Below, piece by piece: positions 52,595 through 61,774 of a DNA stretch of 64,000 nucleotides. Numbering within the stretch: position 1 is the first letter of the stretch; every line of letters starts with the position of its first letter. This DNA is from Pseudomonas saudimassiliensis (lineage in GTDB: Bacteria > Pseudomonadota > Gammaproteobacteria > Pseudomonadales > Pseudomonadaceae): contig NZ_LK391969.1 of assembly GCF_000939975.1 (NCBI RefSeq), positions 2,818,600-2,882,599 of the forward strand, read 5' to 3'. The position numbers and the translations under genes were made by a program. The notes beneath the pieces are model-generated. The model saw nothing but the letters and a program-made list of their open reading frames with translations. It was not told where the DNA came from and did no database searches.

Positions 52595-52624
52595 TTGTCA
52601 TAATTGGCCAAGGCTGAGTAATAT
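52595..52624 (+). promoter_or_regulatory. Candidate promoter of rfaH
   Basis: TTGTCA (52595-52600), an 18-bp spacer and TAATAT (52619-52624), about 80 bp before the rfaH start. A GGTGGTAGCGCC word at about 52530-52541 upstream resembles the ops core but has mismatches and lies before the promoter. Confidence 0.6.
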
Positions 52625-52702
52625 CCCGCCCTTGCTTTACGGATGGCGGCATAGACATGCCTTTTCCACGGGCCGTGCAAGCGTTTACTAAGGGATAGTA
52701 AA

Positions 52703-53209
52703 GTGGCAAACGACACCACAACAGCGCAATGGTATCTGATCCAATGCAAACCGCGGCAGGAAGCCCGCGCGGCGGAAAACCTGCGCAACCAGCACTTCCC
52801 CTGTTATTGCCCCTTCCACACAGTAGAAAAAATCCAGCACGGTAAGCGGGTTGTCACACAACAGCCACTATTTCCCGGGTATCTTTTCATCAACCTGTGC
52901 AAGCTCACCGACAACTGGCACAGCATCCGCTCGACGCGCGGCGTGCTACGCCTGGTGACCTTCGCCAACCAACCCCTGGCAGTGGCGGACGATATCATTG
53001 ATAACCTCCAGCAGCGTCTGGCAAGCCTTGGTGACACACCGCTCTTTGAAGAGGGCGGCAAAGTGACCATCACCGACGGCCCCTTCAAAGACCTGGACGC
53101 CATCTTCTGCAAAGCCGACGGCAACGAGCGCGCCATCATCCTGCTCACCGTGCTGCACCGCCAACAACAGATCCGTATCCCCCTGCAACAGCTCAAATCG
53201 TCACCCTGA
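52703..53209 (+). CDS. rfaH: Transcription antiterminator RfaH
   Basis: A 168-residue NusG paralogue. The NGN domain opens with AQWYLIQCKPRQEARAAE and contains FPGYLFINL; the C-terminal KOW-like domain (about 118-168) has GGKVTITDGPFKDLDAIF. RfaH joins RNA polymerase paused at ops and prevents termination in long polysaccharide operons. An exact ops core lies 99 bp downstream, upstream of glmS, so the target is next door. Confidence 0.93.
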   Translation: MANDTTTAQWYLIQCKPRQEARAAENLRNQHFPCYCPFHTVEKIQHGKRVVTQQPLFPGYLFINLCKLTDNWHSIRSTRGVLRLVTFANQPLAVADDIIDNLQQRLASLGDTPLFEEGGKVTITDGPFKDLDAIFCKADGNERAIILLTVLHRQQQIRIPLQQLKSSP

Positions 53210-53307
53210 ACATTTTGAAATAAAAGGGGTCATATGGCCCGCCGCGCCAATGCGCCGGCGTCAAAAATTTAGAAGTATGTCCTCAAGGAACAGACATCAA
53301 ACCTTGG

Positions 53308-53331
53308 GGCGGTAGCGTGCCAAAAGCACGC
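53308..53331 (+). promoter_or_regulatory. ops (RfaH recruitment) element with hairpin
   Basis: GGCGGTAGCGTG (53308-53319) is identical to the E. coli ops core, and the preceding GGGG echoes the JUMPstart sequence. The last bases form a small hairpin GCGTGC-CAAAA-GCACGC (53315-53331). It lies in the leader of glmS, 82 bp before its ATG and 99 bp after rfaH, and should recruit RfaH to the operon running at least to the window end. Confidence 0.9.
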
Positions 53332-53400
53332 GCCAAAGGGACCCAGCTGCAAAAGCAGCCACCTCCCAACGAACAATCTACAATAGGACCACTCAAAACC

Positions 53401-55230
53401 ATGTGCGGAATCGTCGGCGCAGTAGCCAAACGCAACATCACCCCCATCCTTATTGAAGGCCTACGCCGCCTCGAATACCGCGGCTACGACTCCGCCGGCG
53501 TCGCCGTCCTCGCCACCGGCAATGGCATCAAGCGCGTCCGCGCCGCTGGCAAGGTCGCCGAACTGGAAAAAGCCCTCGAACTTGCCCCCGCCATCGGCCA
53601 CCTGGGCATCGCCCACACCCGCTGGGCCACCCACGGCAAGCCCGCCGAGCGCAATGCCCACCCGCACATCTCCGAGCGCCTGGCCATCGTGCATAACGGC
53701 ATCATCGAAAACCACAGCATCCTGCGCAAAAAACTGACCGACCTCGGCTACGTCTTCACCTCCGACACCGACACCGAAGTCGTCGCCCACCTGCTGGCGC
53801 ACAACTACAACCAGAAGCAAGACCTGCTCTGCGCTTTCCGCTCCACCCTGGCTGAACTGCACGGCGCTTACGCCCTGGGCATGATTCACCAGGACGAGCC
53901 CGACACCCTCTACTGCGCCCGCATGGGCAGCCCGCTGGTGATAGGCGAGGGCAGTGAAGAACACTTCATCGCCTCCGACCCCCTAGCCCTGTTGCAGGTT
54001 ACTGACCAATTCATCTACCTGGACGAAGGCGACCACGCCCGCCTGACCAAGGAGAGCCGGGAAGTCTGGAACAAGCAGAACGAACTGATGGAATACGCAG
54101 CGCAGCGCTACGAACACGCCGCGCACAGCCTGGACAAGGGCGAATACCGCCACTACATGCTCAAGGAAATCCATGAGCAGCCCACCGCCATCGCCAACAC
54201 CCTGAGCGGCACCCTGGGTGACGACCATGTATTGACCGCCGTGCTTGGCCCAGATGCAGAAACTCGCTTGAAGGATATCGAGAACATCCATATCGTGGCC
54301 TGCGGCACCAGCTACCACGCCGGTATGGTTGCTCGTTACTGGATTGAAGAGCAGGCTGGCCTGCCGTGCCAGGTGGAGGTAGCCAGCGAATTCCGTTATC
54401 GCCAGGTGGCCGTGCCTGCCAACACACTACTTATTACCATCTCCCAGTCCGGCGAAACCGCCGACACCCTGGCCGCCCTGCGCCACGCCAAAACCCAGGG
54501 TTACCTGAGCACCCTGGCCATCTGCAACGTGGCTGGCAGCTCCTTGGTGCGTGAGGCCGATTGGCGCTTGCTGACCCAGGCCGGCCCGGAAATCGGCGTT
54601 GCCTCCACCAAAGCCTTCACCACCCAGTTGGTCGCCCTGTTGTGGCTAACCACCGCCCTGGCTCAGGAACGCGGCCGCGCCAACGAGCTAATCGCCGCCA
54701 ACGTTCGTGCGTTGCGTGGCCTGCCGGCACTAATAGCCCAGACACTCGAGCTGAACGACGAGATCGAAGCCCTGGCCCCAAGCTTTGCCAATAAGCACCA
54801 CGCCCTGTTCCTAGGCCGCGGCACCCATTACCCCATCGCCATGGAAGGGGCGCTCAAGCTGAAGGAAATCTCCTACATCCACGCCGAAGCCTACGCTGCT
54901 GGTGAGTTGAAACACGGCCCGCTGGCCCTGGTGGATGAAGACATGCCGGTGGTCAGCGTCGCCCCCAGCGACAGCCTGCTGGAAAAGCTCAAGTCCAACC
55001 TGCAGGAAGTGCGCGCCCGCGGCGGCCAGTTGATCAACTTCGCCTGCGAAAGGGCAGATCTGGACAGCGGCGATGGCATCACTCATATCAAGATGCCTTG
55101 GGTATACGAAAGCGTATCCCCAATCACCTACACCATCCCGCTGCAACTACTCAGCTATCACGTGGCGCTGGTAAAAGGGACGGACGTAGATAAACCAAGA
55201 AACCTGGCCAAATCCGTCACCGTAGAGTGA
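53401..55230 (+). CDS. glmS: Glutamine-fructose-6-phosphate aminotransferase (isomerising)
   Basis: A 609-residue enzyme making glucosamine-6-phosphate, the first step to UDP-GlcNAc. The N-terminal Ntn glutaminase starts at C2 (MCGIVGAVAKRN) with RLEYRGYDSAG; two SIS isomerase domains follow (CGTSYHAGMVARY and SQSGETADTL in the first). The C-terminus LVKGTDVDKPRNLAKSVTVE is complete. The start is fixed by the mandatory Cys after Met. Unusually it heads a polysaccharide operon just after the ops element rather than standing with glmU; it may be a second copy supplying precursor. Confidence 0.95.
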   Translation: MCGIVGAVAKRNITPILIEGLRRLEYRGYDSAGVAVLATGNGIKRVRAAGKVAELEKALELAPAIGHLGIAHTRWATHGKPAERNAHPHISERLAIVHNGIIENHSILRKKLTDLGYVFTSDTDTEVVAHLLAHNYNQKQDLLCAFRSTLAELHGAYALGMIHQDEPDTLYCARMGSPLVIGEGSEEHFIASDPLALLQVTDQFIYLDEGDHARLTKESREVWNKQNELMEYAAQRYEHAAHSLDKGEYRHYMLKEIHEQPTAIANTLSGTLGDDHVLTAVLGPDAETRLKDIENIHIVACGTSYHAGMVARYWIEEQAGLPCQVEVASEFRYRQVAVPANTLLITISQSGETADTLAALRHAKTQGYLSTLAICNVAGSSLVREADWRLLTQAGPEIGVASTKAFTTQLVALLWLTTALAQERGRANELIAANVRALRGLPALIAQTLELNDEIEALAPSFANKHHALFLGRGTHYPIAMEGALKLKEISYIHAEAYAAGELKHGPLALVDEDMPVVSVAPSDSLLEKLKSNLQEVRARGGQLINFACERADLDSGDGITHIKMPWVYESVSPITYTIPLQLLSYHVALVKGTDVDKPRNLAKSVTVE

Positions 55231-55243
55231 CTCACAGCAAACG

Positions 55244-55285
55244 GTAGGAGGGGCGACCCCGCCGCGACGGCGTGCACAGCACGCC
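55244..55285. repeat. REP unit and hairpin between glmS and tviB
   Basis: [19 protein letters not shown] unit (55244-55267) is followed by GGCGTGC-ACA-GCACGCC (about 55269-55285), a 7-bp hairpin. It lies inside the predicted RfaH operon and would slow or end transcription without antitermination. Confidence 0.65.
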
Positions 55286-55340
55286 CTTTCCTACCAGATA
55301 TCGCAATTAACCAACTTATTCGCTCAGGGCCATTCCCAAA

Positions 55341-56618
55341 ATGCTCAAACTTGAAGACATCAAACTCGCCATCATCGGCCTCGGCTACGTCGGCCTGCCC
55401 CTCGCTGTAGAGTTCGGCAAAAAGCGCCCAGTAATCGGCTTCGACATCAATCAGTCGCGGATCAATGCACTAAATGAAGGCCACGACAGCACTCTGGAAG
55501 TTGATGACGAGGAGATGAAGGAGGCGAAGCACCTTTCCTATACAGCTGCGCCCGCGGACCTGGAAGCTGCTAACGTCTATATTGTCACCGTCCCCACGCC
55601 TATTGATGAACACAAACGCCCTGACCTAACGCCCTTGTGCAAGGCGTCCGAAACCATCGGCAAGACGCTAAAAAAAGGTGACATCGTCATTTATGAATCC
55701 ACCGTTTACCCAGGTGCGACAGAAGAAGAATGCGTGCCAGTGCTGGAGCGCGTATCTGGTCTGAAATTCAACGTTGACTTTTTCGCCGGTTACAGCCCCG
55801 AGCGTATTAACCCCGGCGATAAGGAACACCGCGTTACCAATATCAAGAAGGTAACCGCCGGTTCGACCCCCGAAATAGCGGACCTGGTCGACGCCTTATA
55901 CAACGAAATCATCACCGCTGGCACCCACAAGGCCAGCAGCATCAAGGTAGCCGAAGCCGCCAAAGTAATTGAGAACACCCAGCGCGATCTGAACATCGCC
56001 CTAATCAACGAGCTGGCAGTGATCTTTAACAAAATGGGCATTGATACCGAAGCTGTACTTCAGGCTGCCGGTACCAAATGGAATTTCCTACCGTTCCGTC
56101 CTGGCCTGGTCGGGGGCCACTGTATCGGAGTTGATCCCTACTACCTGACGCATAAAGCCCAGTCCATCGGCTACCATCCAGAAATCATCCTCGCAGGTCG
56201 CCGCCTGAACGACAGCATGGGCGCTTACGTTGTGTCTCAGCTCGTGAAGTGCATGATGAAGAAGCGCATCCATGTAGATGGCGCTAAGGTGCTGATCATG
56301 GGTCTGACTTTCAAAGAAAACTGCCCAGACCTGCGCAACACAAAAGTGGTAGATATCGTCAAAGAATTGAGTGAATACAATATTGAGGTTGAGGTTTACG
56401 ACCCCTGGGTATCCGTAGCAGAAGCTGAACAGGAATATGGCATTACCCCGGTAAGAGAACCTGTAATCGGCAGCTACGACGGTATCGTAATTGCTGTAGG
56501 ACACAATCAGTTTAAGAAACTCGGAGCATCAAATATCCGCCACTTTGGTAAGGCAGAGCACGTGCTATACGACCTTAAATATTTGTTAGCCGCGGAAGAA
56601 TCCGATTTACGCCTTTAA
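55341..56618 (+). CDS. tviB: UDP-HexNAc 6-dehydrogenase, TviB/WbpO-type
   Basis: A 425-residue NAD-dependent nucleotide-sugar dehydrogenase of the UDP-glucose/GDP-mannose family. Rossmann loop GLGYVGLP at 14-20, the hinge helix [17 protein letters not shown] and the catalytic cysteine C261 in [12 protein letters not shown] are intact. The closest kinds are TviB and WbpO, which oxidise UDP-GlcNAc/GalNAc to the uronic acid. With the epimerase encoded next it should make UDP-GalNAcA. Confidence 0.88.
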   Translation: MLKLEDIKLAIIGLGYVGLPLAVEFGKKRPVIGFDINQSRINALNEGHDSTLEVDDEEMKEAKHLSYTAAPADLEAANVYIVTVPTPIDEHKRPDLTPLCKASETIGKTLKKGDIVIYESTVYPGATEEECVPVLERVSGLKFNVDFFAGYSPERINPGDKEHRVTNIKKVTAGSTPEIADLVDALYNEIITAGTHKASSIKVAEAAKVIENTQRDLNIALINELAVIFNKMGIDTEAVLQAAGTKWNFLPFRPGLVGGHCIGVDPYYLTHKAQSIGYHPEIILAGRRLNDSMGAYVVSQLVKCMMKKRIHVDGAKVLIMGLTFKENCPDLRNTKVVDIVKELSEYNIEVEVYDPWVSVAEAEQEYGITPVREPVIGSYDGIVIAVGHNQFKKLGASNIRHFGKAEHVLYDLKYLLAAEESDLRL

Positions 56619-56686
56619 TCTGGGAAGGTCGAGTTTTATCTCGGCTTACGTCTCGCAGCAATCTTATATATGAAGAGTCTATACTC

Positions 56687-57721
56687 ATGACCCGTTACGA
56701 ACAAATTATTAAAGAGCTCCCCCTCAATCCTAAAACCTGGCTCATAACAGGTGTCGCCGGTTTCATCGGTTCTAATCTGCTAGAAAAGTTACTCAAGCTT
56801 GATCAAAAGGTCGTAGGACTTGATAACTTTGCAACGGGCCATCAGCGCAACCTTGATGAAGTGCAAAGCCTCGTGACAGCTGAGCAATGGGCACGTTTTC
56901 GCTTTATCGACGGGGATATTCGCAATTTTGATGATTGTCAAAATGCTTGCACAGGGATTGACTACGTACTCCATCAAGCTGCTTTGGGTTCGGTACCACG
57001 CTCCATCAATGATCCTATAACTACTAACGCCACCAATATTGACGGGTTCCTCAATATGCTGGTAGCGGCGCGTGATGCTAACGTATCGAGTTTTACCTAT
57101 GCAGCAAGCAGTTCCACTTACGGGGATCATCCAGCCCTACCCAAAGTTGAAGATGTAATCGGCAAGCCGTTGTCGCCCTACGCGGTAACCAAATACGTGA
57201 ACGAGCTTTACGCCGAGGTTTTTGCTAGAAGCTATGGGTTGAATACTATTGGCTTACGCTATTTTAATGTTTTTGGCCGGAGGCAGGATCCAGACGGGGC
57301 ATATGCTGCGGTAATACCTAAATGGGTGGCTGCGATGATTAAGGGTAAGGACGTGTTAATAAATGGTGATGGAGAAACTAGCAGGGATTTTTGTTATATA
57401 GAAAATACCGTGCAGGCTAATATACTCGCTGCAACTACAGTGGACACATCTGCATCCAATCAGGTTTATAACGTTGCGGTAGGTGAAAGGACCAGTCTAA
57501 ATGAATTGCATCGTTTGCTCAAAATGTGCCTAGCGAAAGAAGGTGTGGAATATAGCAGTAAGCCTGTTTATGTCGAATTCCGAGCAGGTGATGTAAGACA
57601 CTCCCAAGCGGATATATCTAAAGCAGAGAGACTGCTTGGCTACCAACCGTCATATAATATTGAAGCTGGAATGAATGAAGCGGTGTCCTGGTACATAGAC
57701 TTCTCTTCGCGGTACTTCTGA
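56687..57721 (+). CDS. tviC: UDP-GlcNAc/GalNAc C4-epimerase, TviC/WbpP-type
   Basis: A 344-residue SDR epimerase. The nucleotide loop GVAGFIG at 22-28, SSSTYG with the catalytic Ser at about 142-143 and Y165/K169 of the YxxxK pair are intact; C-terminal [23 protein letters not shown] is the family hallmark. WbpP/TviC interconverts UDP-GlcNAc(A) and UDP-GalNAc(A). Sequence is AT-richer than glmS, the beginning of the compositional shift. Confidence 0.9.
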   Translation: MTRYEQIIKELPLNPKTWLITGVAGFIGSNLLEKLLKLDQKVVGLDNFATGHQRNLDEVQSLVTAEQWARFRFIDGDIRNFDDCQNACTGIDYVLHQAALGSVPRSINDPITTNATNIDGFLNMLVAARDANVSSFTYAASSSTYGDHPALPKVEDVIGKPLSPYAVTKYVNELYAEVFARSYGLNTIGLRYFNVFGRRQDPDGAYAAVIPKWVAAMIKGKDVLINGDGETSRDFCYIENTVQANILAATTVDTSASNQVYNVAVGERTSLNELHRLLKMCLAKEGVEYSSKPVYVEFRAGDVRHSQADISKAERLLGYQPSYNIEAGMNEAVSWYIDFSSRYF

Positions 57722-57787
57722 TGAAAAAGTCCTGGCCGTAATGAAAACGGTAAGTGCGCATATAAATTGTATTAGAGGTACAAGCTG

Positions 57788-59002
57788 TTGAGAATATGGT
57801 ACTTGCTAAAAAGCCATTCTATTTTGCATCTGGTCGGTAGCATAGCGTACGCACTTAGCCAATGGTTAGTGTTAACACTGTTAATCAGGCTTGACTCACT
57901 AGACTCTGCTGGGCAGTACGTATATTTTCTGGCGATATTTACGCCAGTCTCTATACTTCTTAACTTTGGGTTGCGCAATGGAATAGCATCCGACGTAGGG
58001 GGGCAATTTGAAATTGCGCAGTATATTAAAGCAAAGTTTATAGGAATGGCCATTTTTGCAATATTAGGGGCAGCCTTTTTATTGCATAGCGAAAAAGACA
58101 TTGGCTTAGGTTTATTGGTTCTCTGCATTAAATTAGTTGATGGGTTTGCCGATTTGCGATACGGCTACTGGATCCTCCAAAAGAGCGCCGGTAGATATGG
58201 AGTATCTCAGTTGCTTCGGCTTGCAGTGTTTGTTGTGTTATTAAGTGCTGGATATTTTTTAGGTTTTAGGGGAACTACTTTACTATATTCTTTTCCGTTG
58301 GCCATGCTTGCGGTGTTTGTACTATACGATTTGAAAGGCGCTGAATACAAAGTATCTGGCGTGGTATCGATAAACGCTATGGCGCTTCTCAAGACTTACT
58401 GGCCGTTAGCTGCAAGCGCTTTCTTAGTGGCTGCGCAATCTTCGCTCCCCCGGTTGGCAATAGATCATTTCTTGAGTAGTGAAGCAGTGGCTATGTATGC
58501 AGTTTTGATATACTTTGTTACGGTCGCTTTGTTGCCAGCCACGTCTTTAACTCAAGTAGCACTGCCTAGGATAGCAATGATTGCACCTGGACATCTTTTC
58601 GTAAGTAAAATATTTAAGCAGTATATTTGTCTGTCTGTTCTGTACGGGTTGGCTTTCGTGCTTGGTGTTATTTTTGCAGGTGATTGGTTTGTAACGAACG
58701 TATACGGTGTTGAAGCGAGTTACAGCTTATTAATATATTTATTGGTGGGGTTGGTAGGCTTTTCCCAAGTCATGAAAGTGTCGTTAAGCTCCCTTTGTGT
58801 GGGTAAGCGCTTGTTTAATTCCATGTTCACTATTAACTTGTTAGGGTTGGGTGTGGTTGCGCTAGCAAGCTTAATCTTTATTAGGTGGTTCGGGTTGGCC
58901 GGAGGCTTTTTAGCAAGTTTAGGCGCGTCAATGATTACCGTGGCCTTGTATGGTGTAATGCTGGCTCGTTTTGAGTATAAAACATGTCCGGGGCGCGATT
59001 AA
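57788..59002 (+). CDS. Wzx-type polysaccharide flippase
   Basis: A 404-residue polytopic protein with about twelve helices, including LNFGLRNGIASDVGGQF and later AASAFLVAAQSSLPRLAID, the pattern of PST/MOP-family flippases. It would move lipid-linked repeat units across the inner membrane. The start is a TTG at 57788 (GAGG ten bases upstream); no in-frame ATG nearby fits. The low GC and rare start codon fit an acquired cassette. Confidence 0.8.
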   Translation: MRIWYLLKSHSILHLVGSIAYALSQWLVLTLLIRLDSLDSAGQYVYFLAIFTPVSILLNFGLRNGIASDVGGQFEIAQYIKAKFIGMAIFAILGAAFLLHSEKDIGLGLLVLCIKLVDGFADLRYGYWILQKSAGRYGVSQLLRLAVFVVLLSAGYFLGFRGTTLLYSFPLAMLAVFVLYDLKGAEYKVSGVVSINAMALLKTYWPLAASAFLVAAQSSLPRLAIDHFLSSEAVAMYAVLIYFVTVALLPATSLTQVALPRIAMIAPGHLFVSKIFKQYICLSVLYGLAFVLGVIFAGDWFVTNVYGVEASYSLLIYLLVGLVGFSQVMKVSLSSLCVGKRLFNSMFTINLLGLGVVALASLIFIRWFGLAGGFLASLGASMITVALYGVMLARFEYKTCPGRD

Positions 59003-59003
59003 T

Positions 59004-60446
59004 ATGAGGCTGACTTATACTCGAATTATATTCCTCGTTTTGGTGGCGTTGTTGGGGCTGTGCTTAATGCTGCAAGAGGAAGCCCCTTTGTATTTCGTGC
59101 AAGTCGCTATTGGTACGGCTTTGTTATTGGTGCTACTTAAAGAGTCTGTCGACAGGGGAGGTACGATTTTTCACCCAGTTCCTCTGACCTGCATCATTCT
59201 GCTTTGGGCCTTTGTTTTCTCGCCCGTAGTCAGCGTTTACACGGATTACTACCTCGCATTACCGCCAAAGCTAATAGATTACGAAAAGTGGATCTGGTAC
59301 GTATCTTGGATTTATACAGTTATATTGGTCTTCCTGTTTTTGGGGGTTTTACTCGGTTCAAAAATAAAATCAGCGGTAAATGACATCAGGAGCCCTGTAC
59401 GGTCAAGAGTGTTATTTTACGCCCCCTTATTTCTCGGAGTTACCGCCCTGTTGCAAATATACGTATATGCTTCCATGGGCGGTTTGGTCGGCTATATGCG
59501 AACATGGACGGATAGCAAAGAATCTTTCGATGGATTGGGTCTGGTTTTTATGGTGGCAGAAGCTTTCCCGATAATCGCTATGTTTGTTGTGCTTATTCTG
59601 TTCAACGGCAAAAATGAAATCGAGCGAAGAAGATCCATCTTATTGGTAACCGTATTGTTTTTAGGTTTTTTTGTCTTAAAAATGTTGTTTGGCGGATTTA
59701 GAGGGAGTAGAAGTAACACTATATGGGGGTTGTTCTGGTTTGCTGGCGTGATCCATTTGTATTTTTATCGGTTAAAGCTTATTCATTTTTTATTCGGGCT
59801 CTGCTTCCTATCTTTTTTTATGGTTTCATATTCGCTATATAAAACTTATGGAGTGGAGTCGTTTTCCGGTGAGTATAGCCTGGAAGATACAAATAGATTT
59901 GAAGGTGCGCATCCACTCTTGGTGGTTGCGCAAGGAGACTTTGCAAGGACAGGAGTACATGCTCTCCTGCTGCATGAGTACTTTGATAGAAACGATTATG
60001 AGTTGAAGTGGGGTAGGACCTATATAACAAGTTTCTTGTCCATGATGCCATTGGTAAGTACTCCATTTACCCCCGATAACAAAAGCACGGCGGGGGCGGA
60101 GTTGTTTTATGGGCAGACAAATTTGCAGCCAGGAAGCTCGCACTATCACAACTCACGAATATATGGTTTGTATGGTGAGGGTTTGTTTAATTTCGGTCCT
60201 GTGATTCCCTTAATATTATTCCTTTGTGCGGGCTTCTTGATAGGCTGGCTCGATGCTTGGGCGCGCTCACTCTCTAAAATAGATGCGCGTCGTTTACTTA
60301 TCCCATTTATTGCCAACGCATCTTTTATCATGTTGATGAGTGATTTCGATAATACAATTTTCTTTTTGGTCAAAAATGGTTTGGTTGCAATATTGTTTTT
60401 AATTCTAGTAACGAAAGCGGACGCGCGTGCAGTTGGTAAAAATTAA
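59004..60446 (+). CDS. Wzy-type repeat-unit polymerase
   Basis: A 480-residue protein with about eleven membrane helices and a large hydrophilic loop (about 280-400) between them, as in Wzy polymerases; the loop includes WGRTYITSFLSMMP and SSHYHNSRIYGLYGEG. ATG at 59004 comes directly after the wzx stop. Wzy proteins share topology but little sequence, so this call rests on topology and context. Confidence 0.75.
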   Translation: MRLTYTRIIFLVLVALLGLCLMLQEEAPLYFVQVAIGTALLLVLLKESVDRGGTIFHPVPLTCIILLWAFVFSPVVSVYTDYYLALPPKLIDYEKWIWYVSWIYTVILVFLFLGVLLGSKIKSAVNDIRSPVRSRVLFYAPLFLGVTALLQIYVYASMGGLVGYMRTWTDSKESFDGLGLVFMVAEAFPIIAMFVVLILFNGKNEIERRRSILLVTVLFLGFFVLKMLFGGFRGSRSNTIWGLFWFAGVIHLYFYRLKLIHFLFGLCFLSFFMVSYSLYKTYGVESFSGEYSLEDTNRFEGAHPLLVVAQGDFARTGVHALLLHEYFDRNDYELKWGRTYITSFLSMMPLVSTPFTPDNKSTAGAELFYGQTNLQPGSSHYHNSRIYGLYGEGLFNFGPVIPLILFLCAGFLIGWLDAWARSLSKIDARRLLIPFIANASFIMLMSDFDNTIFFLVKNGLVAILFLILVTKADARAVGKN

Positions 60447-60485
60447 TATTTGATGGAAATTCACAAATTGATAAAGGTAGCTTGA

Positions 60486-60563
60486 ATGACGAGCAGGGCC
60501 AAATTGCAACGTGTGGTTTTTGCCTACGACGGAGATTTTAAATATTTTAACGGGGTTTGGTGA
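60486..60563 (+). pseudogene. Short remnant resembling a glycosyltransferase N-terminus
   Basis: A 25-residue reading frame, MTSRAKLQRVVFAYDGDFKY..., ends in TGA at 60561. It lines up with the first residues of the GT encoded at 60608 (VVFAYDGDFKYFNG against LAYIHDHKYYRCNG), so it looks like the 5' stub of a related GT gene lost by deletion. It sits in the 161-bp gap between the polymerase and GT genes. A real short peptide cannot be excluded. Confidence 0.45.
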
Positions 60564-60607
60564 TTATGATTAAATGTGATTTTGGACTTATGGGTGCGAG
60601 TTAATTT

Positions 60608-61774
60608 ATGAATCTCGCCTATATACATGACCATAAATATTATCGATGCAATGGCAAAGTCTATAGTGCTGGCACTATGTCTAGTGCTGTTTTTTCGAGA
60701 TTTTTTGGGGTTGCCGATAAAGTTACAGTGTTTTCTCACTTGATTGACGTCGACGATGTTGGTGCGATCAATTCCATGACAGAAATTGATGATCCTCGAG
60801 TGAGTTTTTCGTCTTTGAATGATTTCGGAACCTGTATCAAGTTAAAAGATCGCATTTTTCTTAAAAAGCGCGTTTTAAAAAAGATTGAGGGGTGTGATGG
60901 TGTTGTAGCAAGAGTCCCTGGGACTTTAACGTCTCGATACTGTAGATATTTGTTGAGGAACACAACGCTTCTCGTTGGATTGGAAGTCGTTGGCTGTACC
61001 TTTGATGCGCTTTGGTATCATGGTAGTTTGAAGGCTAAGTTGGCTGCGATTCCATCTTATTTTCTAATGAGAAATGTGGTTAGACAAGCACAGGCTGTCG
61101 TCTACGTCACAGAAGGTTTTCTCCAAACCCGATATCCAACTGCCGGGAAATCAGTCAATGCTTCCAACGTAGTATTAGACTCTACAAAGGGTGATAAGGC
61201 TCAAGCTGACGATAGATGGTCAAAGGTGAAGTATAGATTTGGAATTGTTGGAAGCTGGGATGTGGCATATAAAGGGCATGATGTTTTATTTAAATCATTG
61301 TCCCAACTGCCAAAAGACAAATTCCAACTTGATATTGTTGGACTCGGAGATGCCAATCGCATCCACGCTATGATTTCCGTCAATGGGCTGACTGATAATG
61401 TTACAGTTGTTGGTCGCCTAAAGCCGGGAGCCGAAATGATGACTTGGTACGAATCTCTGGATTTGTTAGTGCATCCATCGAGGACAGAGGGCTTACCGCG
61501 TAGCGTAATTGAAGCAATGAGCAGGGGGTGCCCGGTACTTGCTTCCTCTGTTGGTGGGATCCCTGAATTACTGCCACAGTGCCGGTTGCATTCTCCTGGA
61601 GATCACAAGGCGCTAGAAGCGCAGTTACTGGAATTTCTCGAGAATCCGAAGTCGTTCAATGACGATGTTATTAGAAATATAGTAAGATCTAAGGATTATC
61701 TCTCTCCTGTTTTGGAGGAGAGGCGACTGGTGTTTTGGCAGAACTTTTTTAAAGGCAATAGGTGCTCTGCATGA
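60608..61774 (+). CDS. Glycosyltransferase family 4
   Basis: A 388-residue GT-B fold enzyme. The N-domain begins NLAYIHDHKYYRCNGKVYSAG; the C-domain has GIVGSWDVAYKGHDVLFKSL and the nucleotide-sugar site HPSRTEGLPRSVIEAMSRG with the E(x7)E motif, followed by GGIPELL. Sugar specificity cannot be read from sequence. Overlaps the pyruvyl transferase gene by 4 bp (ATGA). Confidence 0.85.
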   Translation: MNLAYIHDHKYYRCNGKVYSAGTMSSAVFSRFFGVADKVTVFSHLIDVDDVGAINSMTEIDDPRVSFSSLNDFGTCIKLKDRIFLKKRVLKKIEGCDGVVARVPGTLTSRYCRYLLRNTTLLVGLEVVGCTFDALWYHGSLKAKLAAIPSYFLMRNVVRQAQAVVYVTEGFLQTRYPTAGKSVNASNVVLDSTKGDKAQADDRWSKVKYRFGIVGSWDVAYKGHDVLFKSLSQLPKDKFQLDIVGLGDANRIHAMISVNGLTDNVTVVGRLKPGAEMMTWYESLDLLVHPSRTEGLPRSVIEAMSRGCPVLASSVGGIPELLPQCRLHSPGDHKALEAQLLEFLENPKSFNDDVIRNIVRSKDYLSPVLEERRLVFWQNFFKGNRCSA

